Shown: positions 1-12,690 of the stretch, piece after piece
Layout: each line of letters starts with the position of its first letter
How positions within the stretch are numbered: position 1 is the first letter of the stretch
Assembly: GCA_965153455.1 (NCBI GenBank)
Contig: OZ234499.1
Span: forward strand, 14,008,271 to 14,072,270
Direction: 5' to 3'
Length of the DNA: 64,000 nucleotides
Origin: Sphagnum compactum
Lineage: Eukaryota; Bryophyta; Sphagnopsida; Sphagnales
Position numbers and translations under genes: made by a program
The notes under the pieces: generated by a model
Databases searched by the model: none
Seen by the model: the letters and a program-made list of their open reading frames with translations, nothing else
Told to the model about the DNA's origin: nothing

Positions 1-2740
1 AATGTGCACAAACTATACAAACTTTCATTAAACTTGAAATTTTTCATCTTTCCTATAGAAATCTCAACTTAAATCCAAAATCCATAACATGGAAACACAA
101 ATTTGATTTTATAAATGTAAGCTATTTTCTATTACCAAAGCTTTTGTTCTAGTTCACTAGTTAGAAAGTTTCAAATGTAGGTTTCGTTTTGGTCTAAATA
201 AAAATAGGTCGAGCATTCCTAGATTTGTTTCTTTGCATTGAACTTTTTTGACAAGTCCTTAGTTAGTTAGTAGATTTGATCGAGTCCAAGAAGATTTCAG
301 GCCAAATATTTTTTAAAAATTGGAGGTCAATTCAATCCAAGTTCTAAGGAATTTCACATTTCCAACTTGGTTCCAAAATTAGTTTTGCAATGTGCTTTCA
401 GATTTAGATTTGGATTAGTGGCTGGGAACAAAATTATATATGGTTTGTAACCAAACATTGTGGGCGACCTTGTAGCATTGATCTTTTTAGAGTTGTCAAG
501 TATCATGCAAGATTAGTCTCATTTGAAAGGTTGGATTTGTAGTTTATGACAATAAATATTTTTCCATGTAGTGATAGGTCCAAGTTGTTAAATTTTAGAT
601 TGTGTTTTGAGCCCTCAGGCCTACCTCCACTAAACACAAGTTTAATTTAACAACTTGGATCTATCATTAACTGGAAAAATATTTAGTTTGATTTCATAAA
701 TATTGAAATTAACATATAATGTGCGAATTTGCTATCATAAAATAATATACCATATGGTTGCTTGAAAATCACGATTGAATTTCATTTAATTTGGAAACAC
801 ATTAACTACGTCTTATTTACAATATCTAGATGTAATTGAACATTGTCAAATAATAATTTGATGTGCTTTGACATATAAATTTCAATTGGATGTTTTTCTA
901 TACACCTGAAGAATCATTCACAAGGTTAGTCATTCCATGTGGATCTAACTTGTTAACAACTAATATTGATCCATAATGCATGGATGAAATAAAAATTATA
1001 TCCTTCTTCTCGAATCAACATACAATTCAATTTTCAGCAACACTTTTATGGTTTAGGAAGTTGAAACAAGATCAATATTTTAATGAAGCAATTTAACACA
1101 TGATTTTTTTTATATTAATAATGTTATTTAAAACATAGTATAGTAAATTATCACTTGCATTCAATTAGATGAAAAGTAGCACATCCCTGTTCAAATCCAA
1201 AATACTTTTCTTGGTATTGCTTTTGTATGGTTTTACTTGGAATTTATTGCTTAATACTTCTCCAATCACTCTTTATTTATTCATTCAACTGAATAAATTT
1301 GTAATTTATCAAATTTATCCCTATTTCTTTTTAATTTTCTTTGAATGGCACTTCAATTCAGATTTTGGGTCATTTCATTATTCCTTGTTATATTACATTG
1401 TTTATAAAGTTTGTAATGTTGCCAACTAGAGTAGCTTTAACATATATTCCCTAGAATTGTCAATGTTGTTTCAAAATCTCCCATAGGCATGGTTAAGTCT
1501 CATTGATGAATCACCTTGAACATGAGAACAATGCAAGTTTGGGAACCATTTTTGAGACCTCGACAATTAACACATAAAAAGCCAAATTATGGCTTCATTG
1601 TATTGTGCAAAGTAATTGGATAATTATCAATATGACATGTAGTTTTCTAAAGTATTATGCAAACACATTTGTACAAATGTGTTTGCCTAGTCTATTTTTG
1701 ATGAATGTTAATGTATATTAATAGAAATTTGCTATTGACCCCCCAATTGAAAGGTTACAAAATCAACATTGAGCTTAATATAAATTATAGAATAAATCTT
1801 TTTTCATTGTTTTCAACCTAATTTACTTTGCTTCATGCTCTTTGAGTACAATCACTTGTAAATTTTCCACAAATTAATTTAGTGTCTACTAAAGTAATGT
1901 GATTTTTTTTGTTGGAAAACTAAAACTAATATAAAATCACACAACCTTTGTCCCTTGTTAAATTCTTCATGATTTAATGGATGGTATGTGTTTTGCAAGT
2001 CTACCACATCATTTGCCATTATATGACAAGAAAATTTCATATTTGAAATTAAAATTGATCACGTCACATGTGAAAGCAAGAAATAAGGAGACACTTATGG
2101 AATGAACAATGCTTGAAACTATAACCTAAAATTTTAAGAAATTACCATGATAACAACATAATTTGAAGATTTTTTCCAATAATTATATAAAAATTTCAAA
2201 GTTGCAATAAATAAAAAATCATGATATTAATTCAAGAGTCTTTTTTTGTGTTTAAAAATTAAAATTAAGAATGTAGATCTAGGTTTTGTTTTTCTCAAAA
2301 AACAAATTTCCTTATCAAATGAACACCAAATGTATTCAAAATTATTTTGAGCTTCAATATTCTTCACAAAAAAGGCCACCTGTGTTGAACCATTCAAAAT
2401 TATTTTTATATGTATTTTACTAGATTTTAATTTTTGAAAACTTTGAATTAATGATTAAAATAATTTACGATTTGTGATCGTGGTTCAAAGGAAATTTGTA
2501 AATTTGAGTCTGCCCTAATTTATAATGTAAGACTTGATGCAAAAATTCAAAAGATTTATTATATCATGGGTAATATTTAGTTTCAAAATTGATTTTCAAT
2601 TAAAAAATATATATGAAAAATGTATAATAGACCACAAATGAATGCCACATGTAAATTGCAACCCCTGGAAAGGACTCTGACCTTGGTGACCTTGTCTCCT
2701 CCTTTCTTTCTTTCACAAAACATTTTTCTGTCAAATTAGT
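1..2740. repeat. Long AT-rich direct repeat, copy 1 (mate at 56814-59555)
   Basis: This stretch is collinear with 56814-59555 in the same orientation, with scattered substitutions and short indels and no rearrangement seen by eye. The left edge of this copy coincides with the window edge, so it may continue upstream. The right edge is sharp: similarity stops at about 2740 (here followed by AACAAAATCC) and at 59555 in the mate. No credible coding frame is present; the short open frames are interrupted or shifted in the other copy. The right edge lies only about 104 bp downstream of the receptor-kinase stop codon, so the 3' UTR of that gene may run into the repeat. It could be part of a large transposon or a segmental duplication; no TG...CA ends or target duplication could be assigned. 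Confidence 0.9.
554..684. repeat. 131-bp foldback (MITE-like hairpin) inside repeat copy 1
   Basis: Two 41-nt arms at 554-594 and 644-684 are inverted complements with 4 mismatches, separated by a 49-nt loop in which TGTGTTT and AAACACA can pair further. The same structure sits at 57369-57499 with only one arm mismatch. The shape fits a small foldback MITE or a hairpin-RNA source; no transposase and no clear target-site duplication are visible. Confidence 0.8.
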
Positions 2741-2843
2741 AACAAAATCCATGTTTTAGGCCTTGCAAGCTTGTGATCACAAATCAATTACACCAATCTA
2801 GTGAAACTAGAGAGGCATATTTGACTAAATACAAAAATGGAAT

Positions 2844-5800
2844 TCACAAGAATGGGGTAATCCTTAGAGCTTCTACAACTTCAGCCATTGTCAGCCTCTC
2901 TAAAGGTGCATATTTGGTGCAAGAAATGGCAACTTTAAGTACATGGATCATTTGTATCTTTTGTAGCTCTGTGGCCATGCTAAGAAGTCTAGAATCCAAC
3001 AATTCATCATTGGTAGTAGGACAATTTTGCCTAATTATTGATAATACCCAAGATGTTATGTGGTGTGATTCACCAAAGCTTGGGTCAACTGGCCTCTTTC
3101 CTGTTAAAAGTTCAAGTAATACCACCCCAAAACTATAGATGTCCACTTTTGGTGTGACTTGTGGGGCATACCCAAATTCTGCGACATCCATACAAAAATT
3201 GTGAAATTATTAAATCAAATTTACATTTCTTTGGCCCATTCTATAACAGAGTTTTTATGTGTTCTGTGTAAAGCTCAAAGACATGGCATCACTATAAAAA
3301 AGAGAAAATGTTAGTATTTTCAACTCCATATTTCAGTTCACAAGCATTTATATTCATAACCTTAGCAACATCTGTTTTGAACCATGTATGCATCAAAATG
3401 AAAAAATAGGCACATCTAGATTCTTACCAGGGGCAATGTAGCCATATGTCCCCTCAACTATTGATGTTGAACCTGCATAATCTTCTTTTGGCTTGAGTGC
3501 CATCACTTTTGCAATCCCAAAATCAGCAATGTGGGCTTTGAAGTTGGCATCCAAAAGCACATTACTAGGCTTGATATCTCGATGGATGATTGCAGGAACA
3601 CAATCATGATGAAGATATGCTAACCCATGTGCTATACCTTCTGCAATTTTTAGCCTAGTGTCCCAATCAAGAAATCTCCCTCTATCTTCATTATATAGGG
3701 CTTGAAATAAGTCTCCATTTGGAATGTAATCATATAGGAGAAGTCCAATTTCCCCCCACTTGCAAAACCCTAAAAGCTTAGCTAGATTTCGATGTTTAAC
3801 ATTCCCTATTGAGTTTATCTCCCTCAAAAAACTTTTATGGACTTGTATATCCTTTTCTAGCAAGTGAATTTTCTTCACTGCAACTGTAGTTCCATCATTT
3901 AGTTCTGCCTTGTAAACAGTAGCATTACCTCCTGTACCGATGATGTAATCGTCACTCAGGTTTTGGGTTGCTTCCATGACTTTAGTGAAGGATATTTCAC
4001 TACCCGGAAAAGTCACAATCTCAACATTTGTAGGTGCAACTGGTGTGTTTTTAGATTTTGCACGAGAATAGAGACATGCAAAAATGAGTATAAAACCTAG
4101 GACACAAACAACACAACTAACGACTATGGCCACTATTATATGAACGGATAAAATGTTTTTGCTCCCATCTAAATCGTTGGTTGTACATTTGTTATCAATC
4201 GAGTAAACTAAACAAAGTGCAGGGTTTCCAACAAAAGAGTTATAATTTGATTTTAGGAACCCAATCCAAGACGATGGCAAAGAACCAGTGAGATCATTGT
4301 ATGAAACATTTACTGATTGAAGGGATATAAGTTGAGTACCTAGGGTTGGAGGAATGGTTCCCGAGAGTTGATTATGTGAAAGATCAAGAATTTGAAGAAG
4401 TTGTAATTTCCCAAGTTCAATTGGAATTGTCCCGGAAAACTGGTTGCAACTCAAGTCTAGGGTTTCTAAAGCATCTAGTAACCCAATCTCTGAAGGAATG
4501 ACACCCTTCAAATCATTTTGAGCCATGTTGAAAAAATACAATTTGGGGAGATTGGTATACATATTTAGATCTTGCTCTGATAGTTCATTTCCTTGCAAGT
4601 ACAGCTCTTCCAAACTACTTGGAAAAGCATGAGGTAAGGAGCCATTGAGGAAATTATGGCTCAAATCCAATTGGAAGAGCTTTGTGCAATTAATCAAGGA
4701 TGGTGGAATAGGGCCCACGAAACTGTTGGATGATAAGTTCAAAACCTGAAGATTAGGGAGGCTAGAAAACACCAACTCGATGGATAAATTGCCAGAGAAT
4801 CCATTGTTGTCCAATTTCAATGTGCTAAGTGGACTTCCAAGGCCAAGCCCCACAGGTAGTGCACCATGTAAATCATTTGAGGAAACCTCCAAAAATTCAA
4901 GGCTTGAATTCCTCCCAAAGTAATCAGGGATGGCTGTCAAATAATTGGATGCAGCCCTTACACGAACTAGAGATGTGCAGTTTGTCAGCTCCACTGGAAT
5001 CACACCTTCAAACTTGTTATATTCAATGTCAAGAAGCACCAAATTGCCATTTTGACATAGTCCTGTTGGAAGAGTGCCATTGAATGAATTGTATGTTACA
5101 TCCAAGGTCGTGAGATTGCTCAACATCCCTAGCTTGCTGGGAAGTGGGCCTGACAATTGGTTGCTAGATAATGAAATTCCTAAAAGATTAGGAAGATTTG
5201 CCAAACCCATGGGTATGGAGCCTGAAAAATTATTGATGCCCATAAAAAGGTATTGAAGAAAAGTGAGATCCTCAAGTTGCTCAGGAATTGGCCCCCAAAA
5301 TTGATTCGTATACAAGACAAGAAATGTCAAGTTAGTCAATTGGCCGATCTGAGGTGGGATTTCTCCGGTAAACTCATTGCTAGACAAATCCAAGGTCATC
5401 AGACTAACACAATTAAACAATTGTGTAGGGATGGTTCCCGACATGGAGTTGTTATGGACATCAAAAGTGGTGAGACCCATTAACGCCCGCAGTGATGCTG
5501 GAATGGTCCCGGTCAGATTGTTGCTGTGTGCAAGTATCTCAACAAGATTGTGCAGGTTGCCTAATTCTTCTGGAAGATGTCCAGTGAGCTCGTTTTGGTA
5601 AAGATGAAAATACTTCAAACTTGTGAGATTTCCAAGCTCTAGTGGAATGGGACCTGTTAACTTATTGGAAGAAATCAGAAGCAGTTTCAATGTTGATATG
5701 TTCCCAAGCTCTGGTGGAATATTCCCAATGAAATTGTTATCACGGATATCCAAGTCTGTTAAATTTGGTAGCAAACCAAGCTCTTTGGGTATGAGGCCTC

Positions 5801-8800
5801 CAAAACTGCTAGATCCATTATTTTGCAAGTTGAGAAGCAAGGTAGTCAATGTTGAGGCTTCTTTGATTCCGGCTGGTATTGTCCCTGAAAACGAGTTATT
5901 GTGCATCCATATGTCCTCAATATTGGGCAGCTTTGCCAAATACTCCAAATCTGCAACATGGTCAGGAGGAAATCAGTCTTAAGAAAGAGTAAGAGAGAGA
6001 AAGTATTGGCTGGTAGAGCCACCACACACACCTACCCCATCTCCTTGAAGGAGGGAGCTCTACTGGTTAGGTAGTTTTCAATTGACATCAATAGTACTTT
6101 GTATGGAGACTTGTCTCCTTGTGGAATAGCCTTACATGCATGTATATACTAGTGTGGCCTGTGTCGTCAGCTCAAATGTGAACTTGTTACACAAGAGGGA
6201 AACTTCAACATATGACATTGTTTTGCAAGCTGTGTATCCAATTTCTGAAGAGTTAAATATGAAAGGAAACCATACTTGAATTGAATGGGAGATTGTAATG
6301 ACATTCTCAACTGATTTTTCCTTCCAAAGCCTGGTTTTTATAATTTATTTGAAATTTCTGCAAGAAAAATCACTTAAAATTCAATATCTCTCACATCTTA
6401 TGTTCAAAACTTACAAAATAAATTTCATGAAATCCTGTTCCTCAAGATATTTCACACAATACCAAAAGCACATCCCAATTCCTCTAAAAATTTCAGGTAT
6501 GGTTTAATTTAATTTTCAACCAAAAAAATTTAATAACTTCTACATCATAAGTCCAAGTGATGAAACTAAGCCAGTGCACCCCTCCTTGTCAAGAGCTTTC
6601 CGAAGATACTAAGAGCGCAGTCTGAAACACCAGAGTGTGGGAGATCTCAATGTACAAACAACCTACCTTCATAGATAGATTTGTGCATCCGATATACATA
6701 CACATATATATAGCCTGGCTGCTCCCATCAACCTACTACAACAAAGTAGGTCCATCATTGCTATTTTTAAAAAACGAAAAAAAAAGAGAAAAAAAAGTAG
6801 ATAGTAAGTTGTAACCAGTGTTGGGCCAGTGTTTGGCAGTTCTTTATTTTTGGGAAGAACCTTTGGTTCCAGTTTTAGTTCTAAGCATAAATAGAATGGG
6901 GAATCCAGTTTTGGGTCCGGTTCTTCAAAAAGTAAATTCCAGTTTCAATTTGGAAAGCCACAACCGGTTCTGCATGACTCCAATTGAAATTGACCTCCAA
7001 TAGGCCCTAGGTTCTAGTTAATCTGTTTTCCATAAACATTTTTTTCCAAAAATCTCAGCAAAATTTCCCTATTTCCATTAGTCAGTGGCCAAATTTCACC
7101 CAATTTTTTGGCCAGAGTGAACCAACACCCACAAGCACACCACCCTGGACATATGGATGGTGTGTGAACATGACACCAATTTTCATTGGGTTTTGGTTCC
7201 CTAGCTAACTTCATAGCTAAGGGTCCTAAAAATGTGCCAAGGGTTCTAAAATTGGGGTTCATCCAACTGTATGACCTCAAAACGGGAAAATGGAGGTTTT
7301 CAATCGCCAAAAGTGACAAAAATAAAATTAAACATTCCCATATTTTTATAGTTGGTTTCTAAGTGTATAGCTAAAAATATACAAGGCTGATTAAATTTTT
7401 TGTATTTCATACTTTTTATAGCCAGATTTGGCTAAATTTTCCTAGGGATGATCGCCACTTTTTCTACAGCTTCATGTGGATGATAACCACTTTAGCTCCA
7501 AACAAAAAATCCCTAAGAAAAACCTTGACTCTGACAAATCAGGTTTTAGGTGGTGAAAATTCGCCAGTCTGTGAAAAAAAAAGTTTGCAGCAACATGGCC
7601 AAGGCAATTTTCTGAAAATTTCCCAAAAAAAAAAAGCCACATTTTGAGGAAAACAAGTTATGGAATTGCCAAGATTTTTGGAGAATTTGGGCATATTTTT
7701 AAACTTTCTTGTTTTGAAATCGCCATATTTAGCTAGTATAGTCTAGTGGTTAGCCAACATTCAATAGGATTTCTAGACTTTCTACTTCTCTAATCTTCTT
7801 GTGGCTGATCGCCACTTTTGGTGCGACATGAAAAGATTGAAAAAACACCTTGACTCTAACACCCTGATTTAGTTTGAACATGGGATGTTTATGATGCTTA
7901 GAAGCAGCATTTTTTTTGTGTGCGAAATCTGAAAATGAGGTGCAACCCCCTCTCAAAGGGTTTTTTGTGAATTTTTTTCAAAACATTCGCCAGAAAAGTA
8001 GAGGAAAAAAGTCGAGTTCACCACATTTAGACTATGTGCTCCTACAGGTAGTTGAACAAAATTAGCTTCCTGTCTGTCCTGTAGCCAAACCTGGCTAAAT
8101 CCTACCATGGATGGTTGCCAATGTGCCTACATCATAAAATTGGAAGGAAAAAAAACAGAAAAACACTTGCTTAGAAGCAAATTAAAAGGATTGTAATGGT
8201 TGTTACCATGATACATACCTTCTGTGATGTCGCCAGTGAGATTGTTGCTGTCAATGAAGAGTTGCCGAAGATTGCTGATGTTGTAAATCCCGCGGGGCAC
8301 ACTCCCATGGAGCTGGTTAGAGGGGATGACTAGGCTCTGAAGACTTGTGCAATTAGCAAGCTCTGATGGAATCTCCCCAGTCAGCTCATTTGTACTCAGA
8401 ACCAAGTTTTGCAAGGCTTGCAGCTTCCCCAGAGTAGCGGGGATACTGCCAGTGAGTTGATTGTTGTCCAGCGCCAATGTCGTCAGATGACTGCAGTTGC
8501 CAAGCTCCGGGGGAATGGAACCAGATAACATGTTTTGGGTCAAGTTCAAATTTTGCAACTCTTCAAGCTTCCCAAGGCTGGGAGAAATGGGACCAGCAAG
8601 CCCTGCATTAGCGACTACCAGGGAGGTCACAAGCCCCGATTGAGAACAACCCACTCCTTCCCAATTGCATGGCGATGCATCAGAAGCCCTCCAGTTGCCA
8701 AGAGCAGTTCCCTGGGACTCGAGGCCATTCTTGAAATCTAGTAGAGCTAACCCATCTGCAGACAACCCTTCTGTTCCATGGCTACAAAACACGCAGAGAA

Positions 8801-8876
8801 TGGCTACGATAACAAAAAAAATCTTGCAACTAATATGATGCGCTAGTGAGCTGAATGTCACACTGTATTCCGTCAT
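2844..8876 (-). CDS. LRR receptor-like serine/threonine kinase (LRR-XI-like, RD kinase), three exons
   Basis: Predicted plasma-membrane receptor kinase. Exons on the minus strand are 8876-8219, 5950-3428 and 3178-2844. Both introns are phase 1 with GT donors (AG|GTATGT, TG|GTAAGA) and TTGCAG and GCAG acceptors. The spliced frame is 1,172 codons including stop. The start is the ATG at 8876; the open frame continues upstream only from a TTG. Order: a hydrophobic signal peptide (about 20-38), an N-terminal LRR cap with the CNWEGVGC pair, 29 tandem 24-residue plant LRRs without an island domain, a transmembrane helix (about 822-848), and a kinase domain. Kinase motifs present are a Gly loop GTGGNATVYKA (third Gly replaced by Ala), the Lys in VAVKK (about 910), HRDIKPSN (about 1009) and DFG (about 1031). 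The splice inside GYIAP|EFGY falls at a position common in LRR-RLKs, and RD status argues against the FLS2/EFR group. LRR count and size resemble GSO-type receptors, but the ligand cannot be read from sequence. An inverted dead copy lies at 43345-47268. Confidence 0.93.
5951..8218 (-). other. Intron 1 of the receptor kinase (2.27 kb)
   Basis: This interval separates LRR 6 from LRR 7. About 330 bp next to the exon-2 acceptor (5951-6275) are shared with the duplicate at 43345-44459, where a Helitron is inserted. The rest looks like accumulated repeats. One is a sequence beginning GTTGTAACCAGTGTTGG at 6809 that resembles the ends of the TIR element at 55080-55539. Another is a set of GCCA..TTTGGCTAAAT motifs (near 7425 and 8080) that recur near 10915 and 24750. 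No coding frame within it is credible. Confidence 0.8.
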
Positions 8877-9347
8877 TCTTGCGGTTTTACTTTCTTCAAA
8901 CAAAACGGAATTCAGTCACCCAACAATAGATTGTTGCTGCAAACCATTCTGTTGAAAGTGGCATAGAGACAAGAAGTTCAAAGATGTTTGGCTTTAAAGT
9001 TCTGCATACTCCCACAGTGGAAAGGTGCCTAACAGCCGCAATTGTATGATATGATGGGTTGGGCCCAGGAGCGCGGCTTTCAGGAAAATCAGGGCCGACA
9101 AGTTGAGGCGTCAGCTGAGAGTGGTGGGCCTGCAAATTATGAGAAAGTCCGGCCTGCTCCCAACGGCTTACTTTACATAAAGGACTGAACCTGCCGATTC
9201 TGCAGGTTTTCAGGCGTTGCTATTTTCCATATTCGGCTACACAGTGGCATATTATAACCTTCTACTACCTACCTAGACTATTTAAAGACCTACCTAGCTA
9301 CTTTAAAACCAACTTAAGCAGCACATTCAGTCCTTTATGCCAGGGGG
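8877..9347 (-). promoter_or_regulatory. Upstream region of the receptor kinase
   Basis: This holds the presumed 5' UTR and proximal promoter. It is less AT-rich than the flanks. A TATA-like CTTTAAATAG on the minus strand (about 9277-9287) lies some 400 bp upstream of the ATG, within repeated CTAGGTAGG-type motifs. No transcription start can be fixed by eye; assignment rests on position. Confidence 0.3.
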
Positions 9348-9430
9348 CCAGTTATGGCTCCTAGTTCTCCAAATGGCTCACTATACCAGGCTCGCCTTTT
9401 GGCTCACTAGGAACCATAACTGGTTCCTAG
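9348..9430. repeat. Nested foldback upstream of the receptor kinase
   Basis: Arms at 9348-9364 and 9407-9423 are inverted complements of 17 nt with one mismatch and a 42-nt loop. The right arm also belongs to a second, perfect 10-bp stem with a 4-nt loop (9407-9430, CTAGGAACCA...TGGTTCCTAG). The two stems are mutually exclusive. It may be a relic of a small foldback transposon or a structured leader or enhancer element. Confidence 0.7.
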
Positions 9431-10500
9431 TGCCTGCTCACTAGTCCATAAAGCTTGACCCTCATCCATGGAAAGGTACAGATTTTTTGTTGTGACCAGT
9501 ACGCTCTTATTTACAGACATTACAAACTGATTTTTGCAGCTGTAAGAGTCCACCATTCAAACTGATAAATTATGGCAGGTAACTTGCCCGCCCCTTACAT
9601 TCAAAAGATGATGAAATCCTGCCAAACTTTATAAAAAGAAAGCACCTTAGAAAGGGAGAGAAAAGAAATAAAGTGCAAGGACCAGAGTCCGGGCAGACAA
9701 AAGAGCCCCAAAGAGGCCAGCCACACAGAGGAAAGGAAACCACTAAGTACCAAAACTTCCACTGGTCGCATGAAGTATATCAACTAAAGAAAGGGGAGGT
9801 AAAGCTGATAAAGATTTAAACCTGTCAGAACGATTTGGGAGGCCAGTGCAGTCTAGAGAATGGTTATTGGGTGGACTAGGCCGAGCCCCAGGTAGCTGCA
9901 ACCCGGGTCTCAGCAATGGTCATTATCTGATGTAATTCTCGCTCGGGTGAGATTCTGCCCCCCTAGGATCTTAATTTGCTCAATCTCTGAGCCTCTCCAT
10001 GTTCTGTGTGCCAGTTATGTTTCTATTGGGGCAGAATCTCTCACCTCAGTGACAATTGGGTGATGTGGAGAAGCTGAATGTGTGAAAGGTTATCCGGTAG
10101 TGTGCTGCTGACGTTGAGGGATTCATTTCTTTCAAACTCTTCCAAATTTCCTTCCAAAGTCCATTTGATATTGCATGTTGGTATTATAATTTATGACTAT
10201 CTGGTGTTGTCTGGCAGTGTCTGAGGCTGAGAGTAGAAACTTTGGCAAACCTTGGGATCTCTAAGTCAAGTTTTGCAAGACCAAATATATACATTGGTGT
10301 CGATGGAATGCATGCCACTGACTTATGGTGAGTCACAGTTTGACTCAAAACTCTTACACATTGGTCAAGCATGTGAAAGGCTTTGATCGTAGATAGTTAG
10401 AAAATATTAATGAAAGCTGATGTGATCACAGAATATGTGATCACAACAGCTTAATGCAAAGATGTCATAATTAAGGAGCTTTCAATATTGGAGACACTTA
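9431..10500. other. Intergenic, no gene seen; holds a diverged fragment of the peptide-gene unit
   Basis: No credible coding frame is present. About 10310-10480 resembles the upstream part of the peptide-gene units at 17720-17930 and 26010-26110: a GGTGAGTCA..AGTTT..ACTC motif run followed by GCTGATGTG and a TCATAATT-like end. It also contains two copies of the palindrome TGTGATCACA (10421-10430 and 10436-10445). Confidence 0.5.
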
Positions 10501-10504
10501 TCAT

Positions 10505-10835
10505 GAACAGTTGTGGCATAAATTAAATTATTTTTCATTTTTGTCCAATTTTTGAAAACTTATCAACTACTTGTGCTGAAATTTCTAACAATTTATATTA
10601 AAGCTTAACATCTGTATGATGCTGATTGTCGGATTTGAACAAAAAGTTCAAAAGTCTAAGAATTACATGGTCTAGACATACTAGTTGATTTTCTTGGGCA
10701 CAAACATAAGTTAGTGGCTTATACTATTAATTATAATCACTACATGTCAAAAAATCCAAATTGAAAAAGCCACTGCCAAAGTTTAAATTTTAAATTTAAT
10801 TAATTAATTGACAATAAGTTGTTGAATCTGGTATT
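10505..10835. repeat. Dispersed repeat, copy 1 of a pair
   Basis: This is similar in order to 11470-11800: a GTGCTGAAATTT block, then a CGGATTTGAA block with flanking TTCAAAA, a CTAGACA block, and an AT-rich TTAATTAATTAATTGACAATAAGTTGTTGA-like end. A weaker third relative lies at about 36600-36900. The CGGATTTGAACC segment reads as a pol III box-B-like GGTTCAAATCCG on the minus strand in copy 2, so a SINE origin is possible; no convincing box A was found. Confidence 0.5.
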
Positions 10836-11469
10836 GATTAGGACTATCAACAAATTTCCATGTGAGCACCATACTTCTTTTTAGGAATTTTTTATCCTAG
10901 TGGCAATCATCCCTATGATGATTTAGCCAAATCCGGCTATAAAATAAAAATAAATTATAAGCTTTTCATCATCGTTTTCTATGTATGGCTACACAATGAC
11001 CAAAAAAAACATGAATCTAGTTATCTACCCTTTTTGTTCTCACTTCTTGCAACTGAAAACCTCCAAAATCACTTAGTTTCAATTTCGCTTTTTGGCAAAA
11101 TTCCATCAGCGAAGGAAAGGATGGTGAGCATATGGAACTTTTCCTCTTTAATCTGAAATTGTGGAAATTTCTGATAGGTATTCACATTGGGGCTGTTTAA
11201 GGACAAAGGCGGCATAAAGTACACTACAATTTCCAACCAAAAACACTTGCATATGTACATCCCCCCCCCTTGCATTGAGGTACTTTAAAACAGTTTGGCC
11301 ATTTGTTATTATCTCCAATGTCTTTTGTTGTACAATAGCAGAAAGTATACTTGGGTCCATAGACTTCAGAAGCTCATGTTCATATTGATCAATGCTCGAA
11401 ATAGTATCCAATTTTGGTCAATAGTCAATACCATATACCTTGGGTGGTTCAACACTACCATATGCTACA

Positions 11470-11800
11470 TGAAAACTTTCGTCATAAATTTAATTTAATT
11501 TTTTTTTTGGTTGAAAATTTGAGAAACTATCAGATGGTTGTGCTGAAATTTGCAAAAGCCATATTATAATAAGAAATTTTTGTTGGTTGCCGGATTTGAA
11601 CCACAGTCTCTTTGTTCAAAACACCAAGAAAGATATAATCTAGACACACTTAGACTATCCCATAGATTCTAAGTGTGTTTATTATTAATTATCATGATCA
11701 TATGCATAAAAATGCATAATTAAAAAAACCAGTGCTGGAGTTGAAATTTTAAATTTTAATTAATTATTTGGTAATAAGTTGTCGAGTCCACCCAAGGAGT
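11470..11800. repeat. Dispersed repeat, copy 2 of a pair
   Basis: This is the direct mate of 10505-10835, about 960 bp away. It carries the better preserved CGGATTTGAACCAC block (about 11590-11604) and ends in the same TTAATTAATT...TAATAAGTTGTCGAGTCCAC region. Only short simple AT runs and related endings (for example near 11925 and 12150) follow. Confidence 0.5.
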
Positions 11801-12650
11801 ACAATATCTTGTTATTTTCAAAAATGTTAAGAATTTCAACCATTTCTATTTTTCAAATGACCAAAATTCAAAAAGGAAAATATTGAATCTTCGAGAAATT
11901 TATTTCCAAAATGAAATTTTTAAATTAATTGATTAATTATTCAACAAGCATGTGTCCAACCTGTTGAGGTACTACAATAGTAAGAACATCTCCACTGCAA
12001 CTACATACCTTAGTACCTTGGCCAATTCAATATTAATTATATTATTTTCAAAATGTTGAAATTTTTTTTAAAAAAATTTCCAAACCACAAAATATTGTGA
12101 AAGAAACTATTGAATATTTGAGAATGTTCCATTTATTGAAATGAATATTAATTAATTAATTAATTAATTGACAAATATGTGTTAAAATGGCCAAGGTACT
12201 ATAATATAGGCCTGTCACCAAAAAAGAAGGGGAGATGATTTTTGGTGTGGAAATCTCCAACATTGTGAATACAAACTCAACAAAATTTGTTGAAATTTTC
12301 AACAAGCAAAAAGAAGGTGATAACAAGTATTGTTTCTAAACCTAAATCCTACCAACCAAGCAAATTTTGTTGTTCTAGTTCTATGGACTTCAAGGGATTA
12401 GACCTCTCTTGATTTCCTTTCAAAGAACCAATTGATTGTAAATGAATGTGACAGCTCATCCTTCAACAACAAAATCCCCATGGATGCTACCCCCACACCA
12501 TTACATAGTTTCTTTCAAAAGTTGAAGAGAGACTAAAAACAGAGTAGATAGATGTGATCATCTACATATCACAACATCTTCTAATTCCAAAATCCTTGAA
12601 GCTCCCACTGTATCCCAGGTACTCTCTTCTCATAATAAACCACATTACAC
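11801..12650. other. AT-rich intergenic stretch
   Basis: No gene was recognised. It contains runs of TTAATTAA-type sequence (about 11920-11935 and 12147-12171) and further eroded ends of the dispersed family described at 10505 and 11470. Confidence 0.5.
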
Positions 12651-12690
12651 GTTCACATAGAAACCTCCAAAAACCCAAAAACTAACAAAC

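Noticed and set aside
4829-5982. Open frames on the plus strand through the receptor-kinase exon (and the mirror frames on the minus strand at 44425-45659)
   Set aside because: They are antisense shadows of regular LRR codons: each repeats in register with the 24-residue LRR and has no independent start context or domain.
2844-8876. FLS2-type (LRR-XII) identity suggested by similar length and LRR number
   Set aside because: The kinase has HRD (RD type), while LRR-XII immune receptors are non-RD, and the kinase C-lobe sequence fits LRR-XI-like receptors better.
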